DNA of 64,000 nt from assembly GCA_947476325.1 (NCBI GenBank), contig CANJPZ010000004.1, forward strand, positions 62,001 to 126,000, in the 5' to 3' direction. The stretch is from Caulobacteraceae bacterium. GTDB taxonomy: Bacteria; Pseudomonadota; Alphaproteobacteria; Caulobacterales; Caulobacteraceae. A program made the translations under genes and the position numbers. The notes beneath the pieces are model-generated. The model saw only the letters and a program-made list of their open reading frames with translations. It was not told the origin of the DNA and did not search any database. The first letter of the stretch is position 1. Every line of letters starts with the position of its first letter. Positions 8,187 to 17,548 of this stretch are shown here, piece by piece.

Positions 8187-9236
8187 ATGACCGATATCGC
8201 CACCGTCCGGGAAACCATACTCGAGCCGGACCTGCCGATTGTCGATCCGCACCATCATCTGTGGGACTCAACCGCCGCCCAGCGCGCCGCCGCGCCGCCG
8301 CCGACCCACGGCTTCACCAAGGTCACCAGCCGGGCGCCGCGCTATCTGCTGGATGAGCTGCTGGCCGACTTGAACAGCGGCCACAGGATCGTCTCAACGG
8401 TCTATCTGCAATGCGGATCCTTCTACCGGTCTGATGGTCCCGCCCACATGCGACCGGTCGGCGAGACCGAGTTCGTCAACGGCGTGGCGGCCATGACCGC
8501 CAGTGGACTGTATGGGCCGGTGCGCGCCTGCGCCGGCATCATGGGCCACGCCGACCTGACGCTGGGCGATGCGGTGAGCGAAACGCTCGAAGGCCATCTG
8601 GCGGCGGCTCCGGCCCGGTTTCGCGGCATCCGCCACAGCGCCTCCTGGGACGCCGATCCGGAGGTGCTGGGGCCCCTGAATCGCAACAAGCAGGGTCTCT
8701 ACGTCGCCGATGCATTCCGAGAGGGGTTCTCGAAGCTGGCGCCGCTGGGTCTGTCGTTCGACGCCTGGCTGCTGGAGCCGCAGCTGCCGGACCTGATCGA
8801 CCTGGCGCGAGCCTTTCCCGACACGCCGATTACGCTTGACCACGTCGGCACGCCCCTGGGTCTGGCCAGCTATGCTGGAAGGCGGGACGAAAGGTTTGGC
8901 GTGTGGCGCGACAACATTCGCGAACTGGCCAGATCGCCCCTGGTCAGCGTCAAGCTGGGCGGCCTGGCCATGGTGTTCTGCAATTTTCCCTCATTCCTCA
9001 GCGATCCGGCCGCGCCTTCGACCCAGCTGGCAGCTGAATGGAAGCCCTATATCGAGGCCTGTATCGAGGCTTTCGGGGTCGAGCGCTGCATGTTCGAGAG
9101 CAACTTTCCGGTGGACCGGGGCGCCTGCGACTACGCCACCCTGTGGAATGCCTTCAAGCGGATCGCTGCCGGATATTCGGCGGATGAAAAGACCGCCCTG
9201 TTCAGTGGCACGGCGTCTCGCGTCTACCGCCTATAG
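8187..9236 (+). CDS. Amidohydrolase family 2 (2-pyrone-4,6-dicarboxylate hydrolase-like)
   Basis: 349 residues from the ATG at 8187. The TIM-barrel amidohydrolase-2 signature 'IVDPHHHLWD' is at residues about 16-25, 'GIRHS' and 'LDHVGTPLG' lie in later strands, and 'MFESNFPVDR' near the C-terminus carries the catalytic aspartate region. Family members hydrolyse lactones or decarboxylate aromatic acids. There is no signal peptide, so it is cytoplasmic. Its last 13 bases overlap the 3' end of the convergent methyltransferase gene. Specific substrate unknown. Confidence 0.87.
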   Translation: MTDIATVRETILEPDLPIVDPHHHLWDSTAAQRAAAPPPTHGFTKVTSRAPRYLLDELLADLNSGHRIVSTVYLQCGSFYRSDGPAHMRPVGETEFVNGVAAMTASGLYGPVRACAGIMGHADLTLGDAVSETLEGHLAAAPARFRGIRHSASWDADPEVLGPLNRNKQGLYVADAFREGFSKLAPLGLSFDAWLLEPQLPDLIDLARAFPDTPITLDHVGTPLGLASYAGRRDERFGVWRDNIRELARSPLVSVKLGGLAMVFCNFPSFLSDPAAPSTQLAAEWKPYIEACIEAFGVERCMFESNFPVDRGACDYATLWNAFKRIAAGYSADEKTALFSGTASRVYRL

Positions 9237-9856
9237 CGCTTGATATAGGCCTTGATGTCCCAGGCCTGGCCCTTTTCGTTGACCAGGCGGCTGGAGAAGT
9301 CGGGCTTGTGGTCGTTCTCGAACCGGCTCCAGTTGGCGCGGTTGCGGGCGTCGTAGTCGCAGATCGAGACAACGCAGACACCGCCCTGCGGCAGGCCCGC
9401 CCAGTATTTGCGGAACGTCACGCCCGGGTCTTTGGCGTAGGTCAGGGTCTCGTTGAAGATGATGACATTGTGGGGCTGGTCCGGCGTATAGGCGTCGAAG
9501 TCGGCGACGAGAAAGCGTGATTTCGGATAGCCATGCTCCGACGAGAGCCGCACCGCCTCCTTCGATATGTCCAGGCCCGTGTAGTCCTCAAGGTCGCCGT
9601 CGGCGAAAAAGGTGCGCATCACGCCCGTTCCCGAGCCGACATCCAGGACCGAGTAGGGACCAGATGCGCAACGGACGGCGTAGTTGTGGATCAGCGCGTA
9701 ACGGGCGGATTCAGAAACGTCGGCCAGGAAGGCCCAGCGGCCGGCGGCGAAATCACGATCCCAGACCTCGACCGGCGGCGGATTGCCAAACCCGCGCGGC
9801 GCGAGCCAGAGGCGGTCGTAAAGACGCGCCGCGATGTGCCGTGGGCTGAGTTTCAT
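9224..9856 (-). CDS. Class I SAM-dependent methyltransferase
   Basis: 210 residues with SAM-binding motif I 'VLDVGSGTGVMRTFF' at about residue 70, acidic motif 'YTGLDISKEAV', and a post-motif 'NVIIFNETLTYAKDPG'. Known to be a methyltransferase-11/25 type fold; the substrate cannot be assigned. Soluble, with no signal peptide. The N-terminal 'RHIAARLYDRLW' is basic and amphipathic. It is convergent with the amidohydrolase gene. Confidence 0.85.
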   Translation of the reverse strand: MKLSPRHIAARLYDRLWLAPRGFGNPPPVEVWDRDFAAGRWAFLADVSESARYALIHNYAVRCASGPYSVLDVGSGTGVMRTFFADGDLEDYTGLDISKEAVRLSSEHGYPKSRFLVADFDAYTPDQPHNVIIFNETLTYAKDPGVTFRKYWAGLPQGGVCVVSICDYDARNRANWSRFENDHKPDFSSRLVNEKGQAWDIKAYIKRYRR

Positions 9857-9916
9857 GAAACGGCGCGCCTCAGTTCCGGTGAGGGATGGTGGATAGCAGG
9901 CTGACCCGCGGGTTGG

Positions 9917-10354
9917 TCAAGGCTTTCCAGGCTTTGGGCAGGGCCCCTGATAAGCGCCGGTCACCGTCGCCACGATATCGGCCGTGGACGAACGGACCTC
10001 GCCCCGGACTCGAAAGGACCGGATGAAATCGCCCGAGACGTTGGCCGTTATGGTCATGTCGCCAAAACCGCGATTGTGACAAACCGTCCTCGAGGTCCAG
10101 TCTCCCCGCATGCCTCGCTCGTGTTCGTCGACGTAACAGTCGGGCCCGGCCTTTACCCGATAGTAGGGCAGGGTGATCCTCTGGGAACGATCGACACAGA
10201 TCAGGTTCGCGCGGTCCGGCAAGTCCAGCGGCGGGCTGGCAAGCTGACTGACACTCTCGATCGTCTCGAGCCAGAGCCCGGGCGTGGCTTGCGGATCGGG
10301 CGAGGACGTACAGGCGGCAAGGGCGAGCACCGGAACCAACCAGCCAGACCGCAT
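9917..10354 (-). CDS. DUF3617-like small lipoprotein
   Basis: 145 residues with lipobox 'ALAAC' at C15. It is shorter than the other DUF3617 copies but shares the 'PGLWLETIESV' opening, an early Cys ('ANLICVDRSQ'), 'GDWTSRTVCHNRGFGDMTITANVSGDF' and a last Cys in 'AYQGPCPKPGKP'. Envelope lipoprotein of unknown function. It is divergent from the polyesterase-like gene at 10461, with a 106-base spacer. Confidence 0.68.
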   Translation of the reverse strand: MRSGWLVPVLALAACTSSPDPQATPGLWLETIESVSQLASPPLDLPDRANLICVDRSQRITLPYYRVKAGPDCYVDEHERGMRGDWTSRTVCHNRGFGDMTITANVSGDFIRSFRVRGEVRSSTADIVATVTGAYQGPCPKPGKP

Positions 10355-10460
10355 TCAGACGCCCCCCTTTTGCCCTTGTGTCCAAGTTTGACGACAAGCG
10401 TGACCGCAAGCGATAGTCGGGCGGAAAAATAATGCAATTGCCGGATGGAGACTGTGTTCA

Positions 10461-11378
10461 ATGGCTCGAAAAACCATGTCCGGAGCGACAGTTGCCGTCG
10501 CGGCCCTGTCGATGGCGCTTGGCGTCGCGGCCGCCTGGGCCCAGCAGCCTTCTGCGGCGACAGCGCCCGCTGGCGCCCAGCCCGCAGCTGCGCCGGCCCG
10601 GGCCGCCCGCCCGCCCGAGCCGCCGGCCGGCATGTCGCCGGCGTTGGCGGAGTACGATCACGACGGGCCGCTAAAGACCATGGGCCATCTGGAGGGCCCG
10701 AACTGCACCATCTTCCGGCCCGATTCCCTGACCGGCAAGTCGCCGATCGTGCTGTGGGGCAATGGCACCGGCCAGACCCCGGTCCGGTACGCCGCCATGC
10801 TGAACCAGATGGCGACCTACGGCTTTGTCGTCGCCGCCGCCAACACGACCAACCCTGGCAACGCCACCGAGATGCTGGCCTGCCTCGACTATCTGACCGC
10901 CGAGAACGGCCGCGCGGGCAGCCCCTATGAAGGCAAGCTGGATCTGACAAGGGTAGGAGCCAGCGGTCACTCCCAGGGCGGTGGCGGCGCGATCATGGCC
11001 GGCCGGGATCCCCGTGTGAAAACGACTGCGCCGATCATGCCCTACACCCTGCGGCTGGGCTATATCGCCGGCGCCCAGACCCAGCAGCACGGACCGATGT
11101 TCATGACTTCGGGCGGCAATGACACCATCGCCCGTCCGTCTGAAAACCAGCAGCCGGTGTTTGAACAGGTCAATACGCCGATCGTCTGGGCGACCCTTGC
11201 GAACGCCAGCCACCTTGTGCCGATGCAGCCGGACTCCGGACCCTACCGGCCGGCGGTGATCGCCTGGTTCCGCTACCAGCTGATGGGCGACAAGGTCGCC
11301 GGCGCGCTGTTCACGTCGAATATCTGCGGGCTTTGCACGGCGCCGGACTGGACCATCCAGAAGAGGGGCCTGCAGTAG
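10461..11378 (+). CDS. Cutinase/PET-hydrolase-like secreted alpha/beta hydrolase
   Basis: 305 residues with a Sec signal peptide ending near 'AAAWAQQ', then an Ala/Pro linker to about residue 58. Core motifs: 'IVLWGNGTG' oxyanion region, S171 in 'GHSQGGGG', D221 in 'SGGNDTIARP', H251 in 'NASHLVP', and terminal Cys pair C289/C292 in 'CGLC'. These match the copies at 7355 and 11462 in order and spacing. Unlike the 7355 copy it is secreted rather than lipidated. It starts after a GGAG site. Extracellular or periplasmic ester hydrolysis is likely; the substrate is not proven. Confidence 0.85.
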   Translation: MARKTMSGATVAVAALSMALGVAAAWAQQPSAATAPAGAQPAAAPARAARPPEPPAGMSPALAEYDHDGPLKTMGHLEGPNCTIFRPDSLTGKSPIVLWGNGTGQTPVRYAAMLNQMATYGFVVAAANTTNPGNATEMLACLDYLTAENGRAGSPYEGKLDLTRVGASGHSQGGGGAIMAGRDPRVKTTAPIMPYTLRLGYIAGAQTQQHGPMFMTSGGNDTIARPSENQQPVFEQVNTPIVWATLANASHLVPMQPDSGPYRPAVIAWFRYQLMGDKVAGALFTSNICGLCTAPDWTIQKRGLQ

Positions 11379-11461
11379 TCCTGTCAGTCCCAAGACAAGC
11401 GTGGCCGATCGCGTTATGGTGCGGCCAATAACAAGAACCCCGCGGACGGAGGACCGCAATC

Positions 11462-12352
11462 ATGAACAGCAAGACCCTGAAGACGCTCGCCCTGACGGCC
11501 GCCGCCGCCGCCCTGATGATGGCCGCCGGCGCCGCCATCGCCCAACCGCCCGCCGCGCCTGCCGCCGCGCCCGCAGCGCCCCCTGCGCCGCCGCCGGCCC
11601 TGATGCCGATCTCGCCGGTGCTGGACGCCTACAACAAGGCCGGTCCGAACAAGACCGTCCACGCCGCCGAAGGCCCTGACTGCACGGTCTACCGTCCCGA
11701 AACACTCGCCGCCAGGACCCCCATTGTCCTGTGGTCCAACGGCCGCGGCCAGACCCCTGACAAGTACGGAACCATGCTCGACCAGCTGGCCAGCCAGGGC
11801 ATCGTCGTGGCGGCCGCCAATTCGGGCAACGCCGGCGCCGGCGTCGAGGTTCTGGCCTGCCTGGATTATCTGACCACCCAGAACACCACCGCGGGCAGCG
11901 CCTATATGGGCAAGCTTGACCTGACCAGGGTCGGAGCCGCCGGCCACAGCCAGGGCGGTGGCGGTACGATCATGGCCGGCAAGGACGCGCGCATCAAAAC
12001 CACCGCGCCGATCATGCCCTATACGGCGGCCGGTCTCGGCTTCGTGTCGGGTGCGCAAGCCGAGCAAAAGGGCCCGATGCTGCTGATCTCGGGCGGCGCC
12101 GACCGAACCGCCCCGCCGGCCACCCACCAGAAGCCGGTGTTTGACAGCGCCAATGTTCAGGTCTTCTGGGGCACGATCGCCAACGCGGTCCACGCCCTGC
12201 CGGCGACCGGCGATTCCGGCGAGGTTCGCCCGCTGGTCATAGCCTGGATGCGCGCCCAGTTGCTGGGCGACCGAACGGCCGCAGCCCTGTTCAATGGCCC
12301 GACCTGTGGCCTGTGTTCAGTTCCCGAGCTGGCGATCCAGCGCAAGAACTAG
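11462..12352 (+). CDS. Cutinase/PET-hydrolase-like secreted alpha/beta hydrolase
   Basis: 296 residues. The signal peptide ends at 'AAIAQ' and an Ala/Pro-rich linker follows. The triad positions are S163 in 'GHSQGGGG', D214 in 'SGGADRTAPP' and H244 in 'NAVHALP', with Cys pair C282/C285 in 'CGLC'. It lies only 83 bases behind its closest relative (10461-11378), in the same orientation, with its own GGAGG ribosome site, so it is a tandem duplicate. 'WSNGRG' replaces 'WGNGTG' in the oxyanion strand, a possible specificity difference. Confidence 0.85.
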   Translation: MNSKTLKTLALTAAAAALMMAAGAAIAQPPAAPAAAPAAPPAPPPALMPISPVLDAYNKAGPNKTVHAAEGPDCTVYRPETLAARTPIVLWSNGRGQTPDKYGTMLDQLASQGIVVAAANSGNAGAGVEVLACLDYLTTQNTTAGSAYMGKLDLTRVGAAGHSQGGGGTIMAGKDARIKTTAPIMPYTAAGLGFVSGAQAEQKGPMLLISGGADRTAPPATHQKPVFDSANVQVFWGTIANAVHALPATGDSGEVRPLVIAWMRAQLLGDRTAAALFNGPTCGLCSVPELAIQRKN

Positions 12353-12405
12353 ACCGGACCCGACCGGGGCCTCGCGCGGAAGCGAGGGGCGCCGGAAGCG
12401 TTCGC

Positions 12406-12990
12406 CTATTTCGGCGGTGGCGGCGCGCCTGTTCCCGTCGTCATGTTGATCTTCATCCCGCCCGGCATGACCATGTCGCCCGGCTTGACGTCCGGCGGAC
12501 ATTCGCCCGTCCATTTGGCGGTCATCGTCATGGTGGTGGCCCGGTTCATCTGAGGCACCGCCGCGCCGGTCGTCTCCGACTGGATGTTCATCGTGTATTC
12601 GGAATTGAAGTCGCCGGTGATCTCACCCGAGCTCTTGACGATGCCGCCGGTGCCCAGGTTGCAGGTCGAGTGGAAGGTCATCTTGCCATCAAGACCGCGC
12701 TGGAACGAGTTTTCCGAGCACTGGCTTGCGCTGGTCTGGCTGCCCATGGCCGACATTGTGGCCGCTGTCGCCGCGTCTAGGCACATGGACATGGTCACAG
12801 GTTTCGAACCCGCGGCGGTCATGGTCTGCTGCCAGTAGCCTGACTTTCGCAAAGGCATGGTCGTGGCCGAAGCCGCAGGCGCGGCGGCTTCGCTTCCGGT
12901 CTTGGTGTTGGCGGCTCCGTCCTTGCCGCCGCAGGCGACCAGGGTCAGGGCGGTGGCGGACAAGGCCAGGCTCATGGCGATGCGATTCAT
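12406..12990 (-). CDS. DUF3617 domain lipoprotein
   Basis: 194 residues with lipobox 'LTLVAC' (C20). The DUF3617 core: 'LRKSGYWQQTMTAAG' at about residue 47, 'MSMCLDAAT', 'SASQCSENSFQRGLDGKMTFHSTCNLG', 'SSGEITGDFNSEYTMN', and 'AKWTGECPPDVKPGDMVMPGG'. It ends in a Pro-rich tail. Convergent with the polyesterase-like gene at 11462. Function unknown, as for the rest of the family; the fourth of the cluster. Confidence 0.87.
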   Translation of the reverse strand: MNRIAMSLALSATALTLVACGGKDGAANTKTGSEAAAPAASATTMPLRKSGYWQQTMTAAGSKPVTMSMCLDAATAATMSAMGSQTSASQCSENSFQRGLDGKMTFHSTCNLGTGGIVKSSGEITGDFNSEYTMNIQSETTGAAVPQMNRATTMTMTAKWTGECPPDVKPGDMVMPGGMKINMTTGTGAPPPPK

Positions 12991-13070
12991 CTTGGCGGCC
13001 CTTCAGTGTGATGGCTGAAGAATAGGCCACGATCCGCCGGGCGGCCAGTACCGGTGTCGCGGGTTCATGC

Positions 13071-13111
13071 TGCACTGTCAAAGGCGCGCCGCGGCGGCCT
13101 TTGACAGTGCA
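13071..13111. repeat. Perfect 15-bp inverted repeat (hairpin)
   Basis: TGCACTGTCAAAGGC at 13071-13085 is matched exactly by its reverse complement at 13097-13111, with an 11-base GC loop. It sits between two minus-strand lipoprotein genes, downstream of the collagen-like one. No T tract follows on either strand, so it is not a standard intrinsic terminator. It could stabilise an mRNA end or bind a dimeric protein. Confidence 0.85.
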
Positions 13112-13124
13112 TCAGGCTTGAAGG

Positions 13125-14145
<1,021 letters not shown>

Positions 14146-14149
<4 letters not shown>

Positions 14150-14490
14150 TTGGAGGCCTTTCCGGAGGCTGGCGCTGCTGATCCAGGTCCTGTCACCGTC
14201 ATGCCCTGCGTGGTGATTTGGGGCGGCAGGTTGAAGGACTGCGGCGGCGAAGGCCCGAACTTTCCTGCGCCCTGACCTGTCACGGTCAAGCCCGGGGTCG
14301 AAATTTGAGCAGGCAGGGCAAACGCTTCGGGCGGCGATGGGCCGAACTTGCCCGGTCCCTGTCCGGTCACCGTCAGCGTCGGCGTACCGACCGCACCCGG
14401 CAGGTTAAAGTCCGCCGCCAGGGCCGGGCCGGCCAGTAATGTGGCGGCGATTGCAAGATGGCGATCAAAACGGCTCATGGCGATGAGCAT
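14146..14490 (-). CDS. Small secreted protein with 29-residue tandem repeats
   Basis: About 114 residues. Signal peptide ends at 'LLAGPALAA'. The mature protein is two full and one partial copy of a 29-residue unit with core 'LTVTGQGxGKFGPSPP' followed by 'xxFxLPxQI'. No known domain is recognised. The start is uncertain: ATG at 14490 has GGCGAGG just upstream, ATG at 14478 is also possible. It forms a two-gene operon with the next secreted protein (4-base overlap). Confidence 0.6.
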
Positions 14491-14523
14491 GCGCCCTCGC
14501 CGGCATTTCAACGTTGAGACAGA

Positions 14524-15138
14524 TCAAGCGACGGGCGGTCTGGCCGCGCTGCTCCCGATGAACTCGGCGGTGGAATTCTCTGACGGATAGGGCTCATCGG
14601 GGACCGGAACACCCAGGAATCTGCATAGCGGCTCCCAGCCTGATCCGACTTCGTAGACCAGCAACCGGTCCGCCGGAACGGTCTCGATCACCGCCTTTGA
14701 ATGGCGGCGAAAATGTTCCGTCATATAGGCGCGGTCATGCAGATTGGCGCGAAATCCGCCCATGAAGCTGTCGAAGAAAGGCCGCATCGGCCCGTCCTTA
14801 CTCGTGTGAAAATCAGGCGCGAAAATCGTCGCCTGGGTGGAAGCGAACCATTTGTCCGGATCGCGCACGGTGTGGAGCACCTTGGCGTCCGGATAGTAGG
14901 CCGCCAGCTCACGCCAGTAGTGGGCGCCGGGATAGTCGACCATGGCGCCGTATCCGGCGAAGATCGCTTCCCAGTCTGGTTTGCCGGCCGCCGCGTCCAT
15001 CCAGAGGGCGACGCTTTCAGGCTTTTTGAAAACCTCGACCATGTGGTGACAGGGGCCCACGCCGAGCATGTTGAGCGCCGTCTGCATGGACTTTGTGCCC
15101 GTACGGCCCAGTCCTGATCCAATAACCGACAGCGCCAT
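14524..15138 (-). CDS. Sulfotransferase family P-loop protein
   Basis: 204 residues from the ATG at 15138, which follows a GGGGGGAAG site. The PAPS-binding P-loop is 'GSGLGRTGTKSMQTAL' near the N-terminus, with 'VLHTVRDPDKWFAST' as the 3'-phosphate binding segment. It resembles the short Sulfotransfer_4 group. Predicted to transfer sulfate from PAPS to an unknown acceptor in the cytoplasm. It lies directly downstream of the GT69-like glycosyltransferase on the same strand (32-base spacing), so a glycan acceptor is possible. Confidence 0.82.
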   Translation of the reverse strand: MALSVIGSGLGRTGTKSMQTALNMLGVGPCHHMVEVFKKPESVALWMDAAAGKPDWEAIFAGYGAMVDYPGAHYWRELAAYYPDAKVLHTVRDPDKWFASTQATIFAPDFHTSKDGPMRPFFDSFMGGFRANLHDRAYMTEHFRRHSKAVIETVPADRLLVYEVGSGWEPLCRFLGVPVPDEPYPSENSTAEFIGSSAARPPVA

Positions 15139-15170
15139 GACTTCCCCCCCGATTTCCGCGCCGGAGACAA

Positions 15171-16100
15171 TCACGAATCCTGGCTTTGCGCATCCTTTTC
15201 GGCCGGGGCGGGCAGCTCAAAGATAAAGGTGCGGAACGCTCCATGCGGGATCCAGCCATTGAGCGCCGTAAACGGATCGGCCGTGATGCGATTGATCAGC
15301 CAGGGCAGGATGTGAAGGCTCTCGCCATTGCGCCCAAAGCCGGCGTTGAAGCTGACGTGCTCACAGACCTGCCAGCCCACCTCGCGTCGGCCTTTGCTGG
15401 TCAACAGCATCTTCCTCTTGAAACCCACGTGGCTGGCGGGATTCTTCAGGATGCTGGCGATCTTGTAGATGCAGAGGCCGCCGAACGCGGAGGACACGCT
15501 GATCGGCGCTTCGTTCGGCCTGATTGTCCTCATCCGTTTGCTGTAGACGGACTGGAACGCCTGGAGGTCCGTTCCGCCGCGGGCGAACTGGTCCAGCACC
15601 TCTTCCCAGATGTCCGCGGGACACCAGTCTGCGTGGCGCAGGGCCCAAAGGTCGAAATAGACGCCGTCCTGATTGGCGAACACCGCCGCGCGTCCTGGCT
15701 CTGCGGCCAGGAATTCGATCGCCCGCGTCACACCCGCAGTGTCGATCCTGAAATCATTGGAATTGTCGCAGTCGATGACGAACAGATAGTCGTGGTCACT
15801 GAACCGGGCGCGAACCTCCTCCACGTAGAGGTCGCGGATGTGGGCCAGGCGGATCGTGCGCTGGGGATATCTGGCAGACAGTCCGTCCAGCGTGATCAGT
15901 TCCGCATTCGCCCGGCGTGCACACCAGGCGGCAAGGTCTGACGCCGTCGAATCCGTCGAGTCATTTTCGTAGAACCGGAACGCGGCGCTTTTGAACAGGC
16001 CCGCCATCCGCTCGATATTGCCCAGCACCGCCGGCAACGAGGCGGCGCTGTCGCGGGCGAGGCCGACGAACACGGCCCTGGCGTCGATCGTTTCGGTCAT
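15171..16100 (-). CDS. GT69-like (CAP59/CMT1-type) glycosyltransferase
   Basis: 309 residues with no signal peptide. 'VFVGLARDSAASLPAVLGNI' opens a nucleotide-sugar binding fold; 'FYENDSTDSTASDL' is the conserved 'ENdS.D.T' segment, and 'LFVIDCDNSNDF' contains the acidic metal-binding motif (DCD). Together these are the signature of the cryptococcal mannosyltransferase-like family seen in bacteria. It probably modifies a polysaccharide or glycolipid with the sulfotransferase downstream; that link is inference. Confidence 0.72.
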   Translation of the reverse strand: MTETIDARAVFVGLARDSAASLPAVLGNIERMAGLFKSAAFRFYENDSTDSTASDLAAWCARRANAELITLDGLSARYPQRTIRLAHIRDLYVEEVRARFSDHDYLFVIDCDNSNDFRIDTAGVTRAIEFLAAEPGRAAVFANQDGVYFDLWALRHADWCPADIWEEVLDQFARGGTDLQAFQSVYSKRMRTIRPNEAPISVSSAFGGLCIYKIASILKNPASHVGFKRKMLLTSKGRREVGWQVCEHVSFNAGFGRNGESLHILPWLINRITADPFTALNGWIPHGAFRTFIFELPAPAEKDAQSQDS

Positions 16101-16284
16101 GACGTTTCCTTGCCGACGAGAGGTCTTGATCGCAAGGTTTTCGTGGTCGCTGCGCCCGTGGTTGCATCAGGCCGAGGACTGACGTTACGAAAAGCAAACA
16201 GCGACTTTCGCCGCTTGGAGATGCTTCGATGACCAACTTCCGCGCCCTGGCGACGCAGCCAGGCTCTGTTATGGCGGTGCGGCC

Positions 16285-16509
16285 GTGACCTTTCAGGCCT
16301 ATCTCGACAACATTCAGGCCAAGACTCGCAAGACCCCTGCCGACTTCAGGGCCATGGCGGATGACAAGGGTTTCACGGAAGGCAGTGGGATCAAGCCGGG
16401 CATCAAGGCCGGTCAGATTGTCCAGTGGCTCAAGGATGATTTCGGTCTGGGCCACGGCCACGCCATGGCGATTTTTACATTGCTCAAGGGCGGCCATCCC
16501 GGGCCCTAG
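16285..16509 (+). CDS. DUF4287 domain protein
   Basis: 74 residues starting with GTG. The full DUF4287 pattern is visible: 'FQAYLDNIQAKTRKTPADF', 'GIKAGQIVQWLKDDFGLGHGHAMAIF', and a basic-free end. It is a small helical protein widespread in bacteria, often near DUF5655 or transport proteins; function unknown. Its TAG stop is shared with the stop of the convergent haloalkane dehalogenase through the palindrome CTAG. Confidence 0.85.
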   Translation: MTFQAYLDNIQAKTRKTPADFRAMADDKGFTEGSGIKPGIKAGQIVQWLKDDFGLGHGHAMAIFTLLKGGHPGP

Positions 16510-17426
16510 GCAGCGGGCAGATCGCCCCAGGCCGCAAGCGCCGCCCGGGCCAGAGGCTCGCCATGTTCCTGGACAAAGTGTCCGACGCCTTCGAGCATCA
16601 AAGGCTCGGGGCATCCGTGGATGGACTGTCGAACCTGGGTCATGACCGGTGGGCCCAGCACGGGATCAGCGACGCCGACGCCCATGAAGCTCTGACCGCG
16701 GAACTCATTGCGCCACCAGGTCTGGGCCGCCTTGCCTATGGTCATGACCGCTTCGTCGGCGCCCTGGCCGCGGACGGGCACAAGCTGGGGGAAACGTCGC
16801 ACGCCGGCCTTGTACGAGGCGTCAGGGAAGGGCGCGTCATAGGCGGCCGCCTCGGCCTCGCTCATCGACGGATCGCTGCGCTGCATCAGGGCGCCCACCC
16901 CCATGTCCGGCGTGCGGGCCACATAGTCGCGCCAGGCCAGAAAGCCGGGCGTGGGCTCGGCGCCGGTCGGAAAGGCGGTGTTCATGATCAGAAGCCGCGC
17001 AAAGCGCCCGGGCTCGCTGACGGGCAGGGTCAGGCCCAGCAGGCCACCCCAGTCCTGAACCACCAGGGTGACGTTGGTCAGATCAAGGCGGCGTATCAGG
17101 GCCAGCAGGTAGTCGCGGTGAAAAGCAAAAGTGTAGGCGGCATCGTCCACGGGCTTGTCAGACCGGCCAAACCCGAAGAAGTCGGGCGCAATGACGCGGG
17201 CTCCACTTTGCAGGAACACAGGAATCATCTTGCGGAACAGATAGGCCCAGCTCGGTTCACCGTGCAGGCAAAGGAAAGTGTGCACCGCATCGCGCGGGCC
17301 TTCGTCGATAAAGTGGGCGCGCAGGCCCTCATAGCCCGGCAGATCATCGACATAGTGCGGCGCGTAGGGCCAGCCGGGCAGATCATTGAATCGCGTATCC
17401 GGCGTGCGCAGGGCCTTGAGAGTCAT
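16506..17426 (-). CDS. Haloalkane dehalogenase (HLD-I, DhlA-like)
   Basis: 306 residues, close to DhlA length. Catalytic residues are all recognisable: nucleophile D125 and halide-binding W126 in 'VVQDWGG', second halide tryptophan W165 in 'GFLAWRDYV', D254 in 'VGVADPV', and H283 in 'EGVGHFVQEHGEP'. The 'LCLHGEPSWAYLFR' oxyanion motif and 'APDFFGFGRSDKP' are diagnostic. D254 as the acid places it in subfamily I. It hydrolyses carbon-halogen bonds to alcohol plus halide in the cytoplasm. The ATG at 17426 gives the normal N-terminus; a longer open frame exists. Real substrate unknown. Confidence 0.93.
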   Translation of the reverse strand: MTLKALRTPDTRFNDLPGWPYAPHYVDDLPGYEGLRAHFIDEGPRDAVHTFLCLHGEPSWAYLFRKMIPVFLQSGARVIAPDFFGFGRSDKPVDDAAYTFAFHRDYLLALIRRLDLTNVTLVVQDWGGLLGLTLPVSEPGRFARLLIMNTAFPTGAEPTPGFLAWRDYVARTPDMGVGALMQRSDPSMSEAEAAAYDAPFPDASYKAGVRRFPQLVPVRGQGADEAVMTIGKAAQTWWRNEFRGQSFMGVGVADPVLGPPVMTQVRQSIHGCPEPLMLEGVGHFVQEHGEPLARAALAAWGDLPAA

Positions 17427-17548
17427 GGGTAGTCTCCGTTCGTGGGGCCAGTTTATCGGGCTCGAACCGGGTCGGACGCAAGCCTGACAAATTTGTGAGG
17501 ATCGGCCAGGCTGGCTGACAAGGCCGGAAGGCATGGTGCCCGATATGG

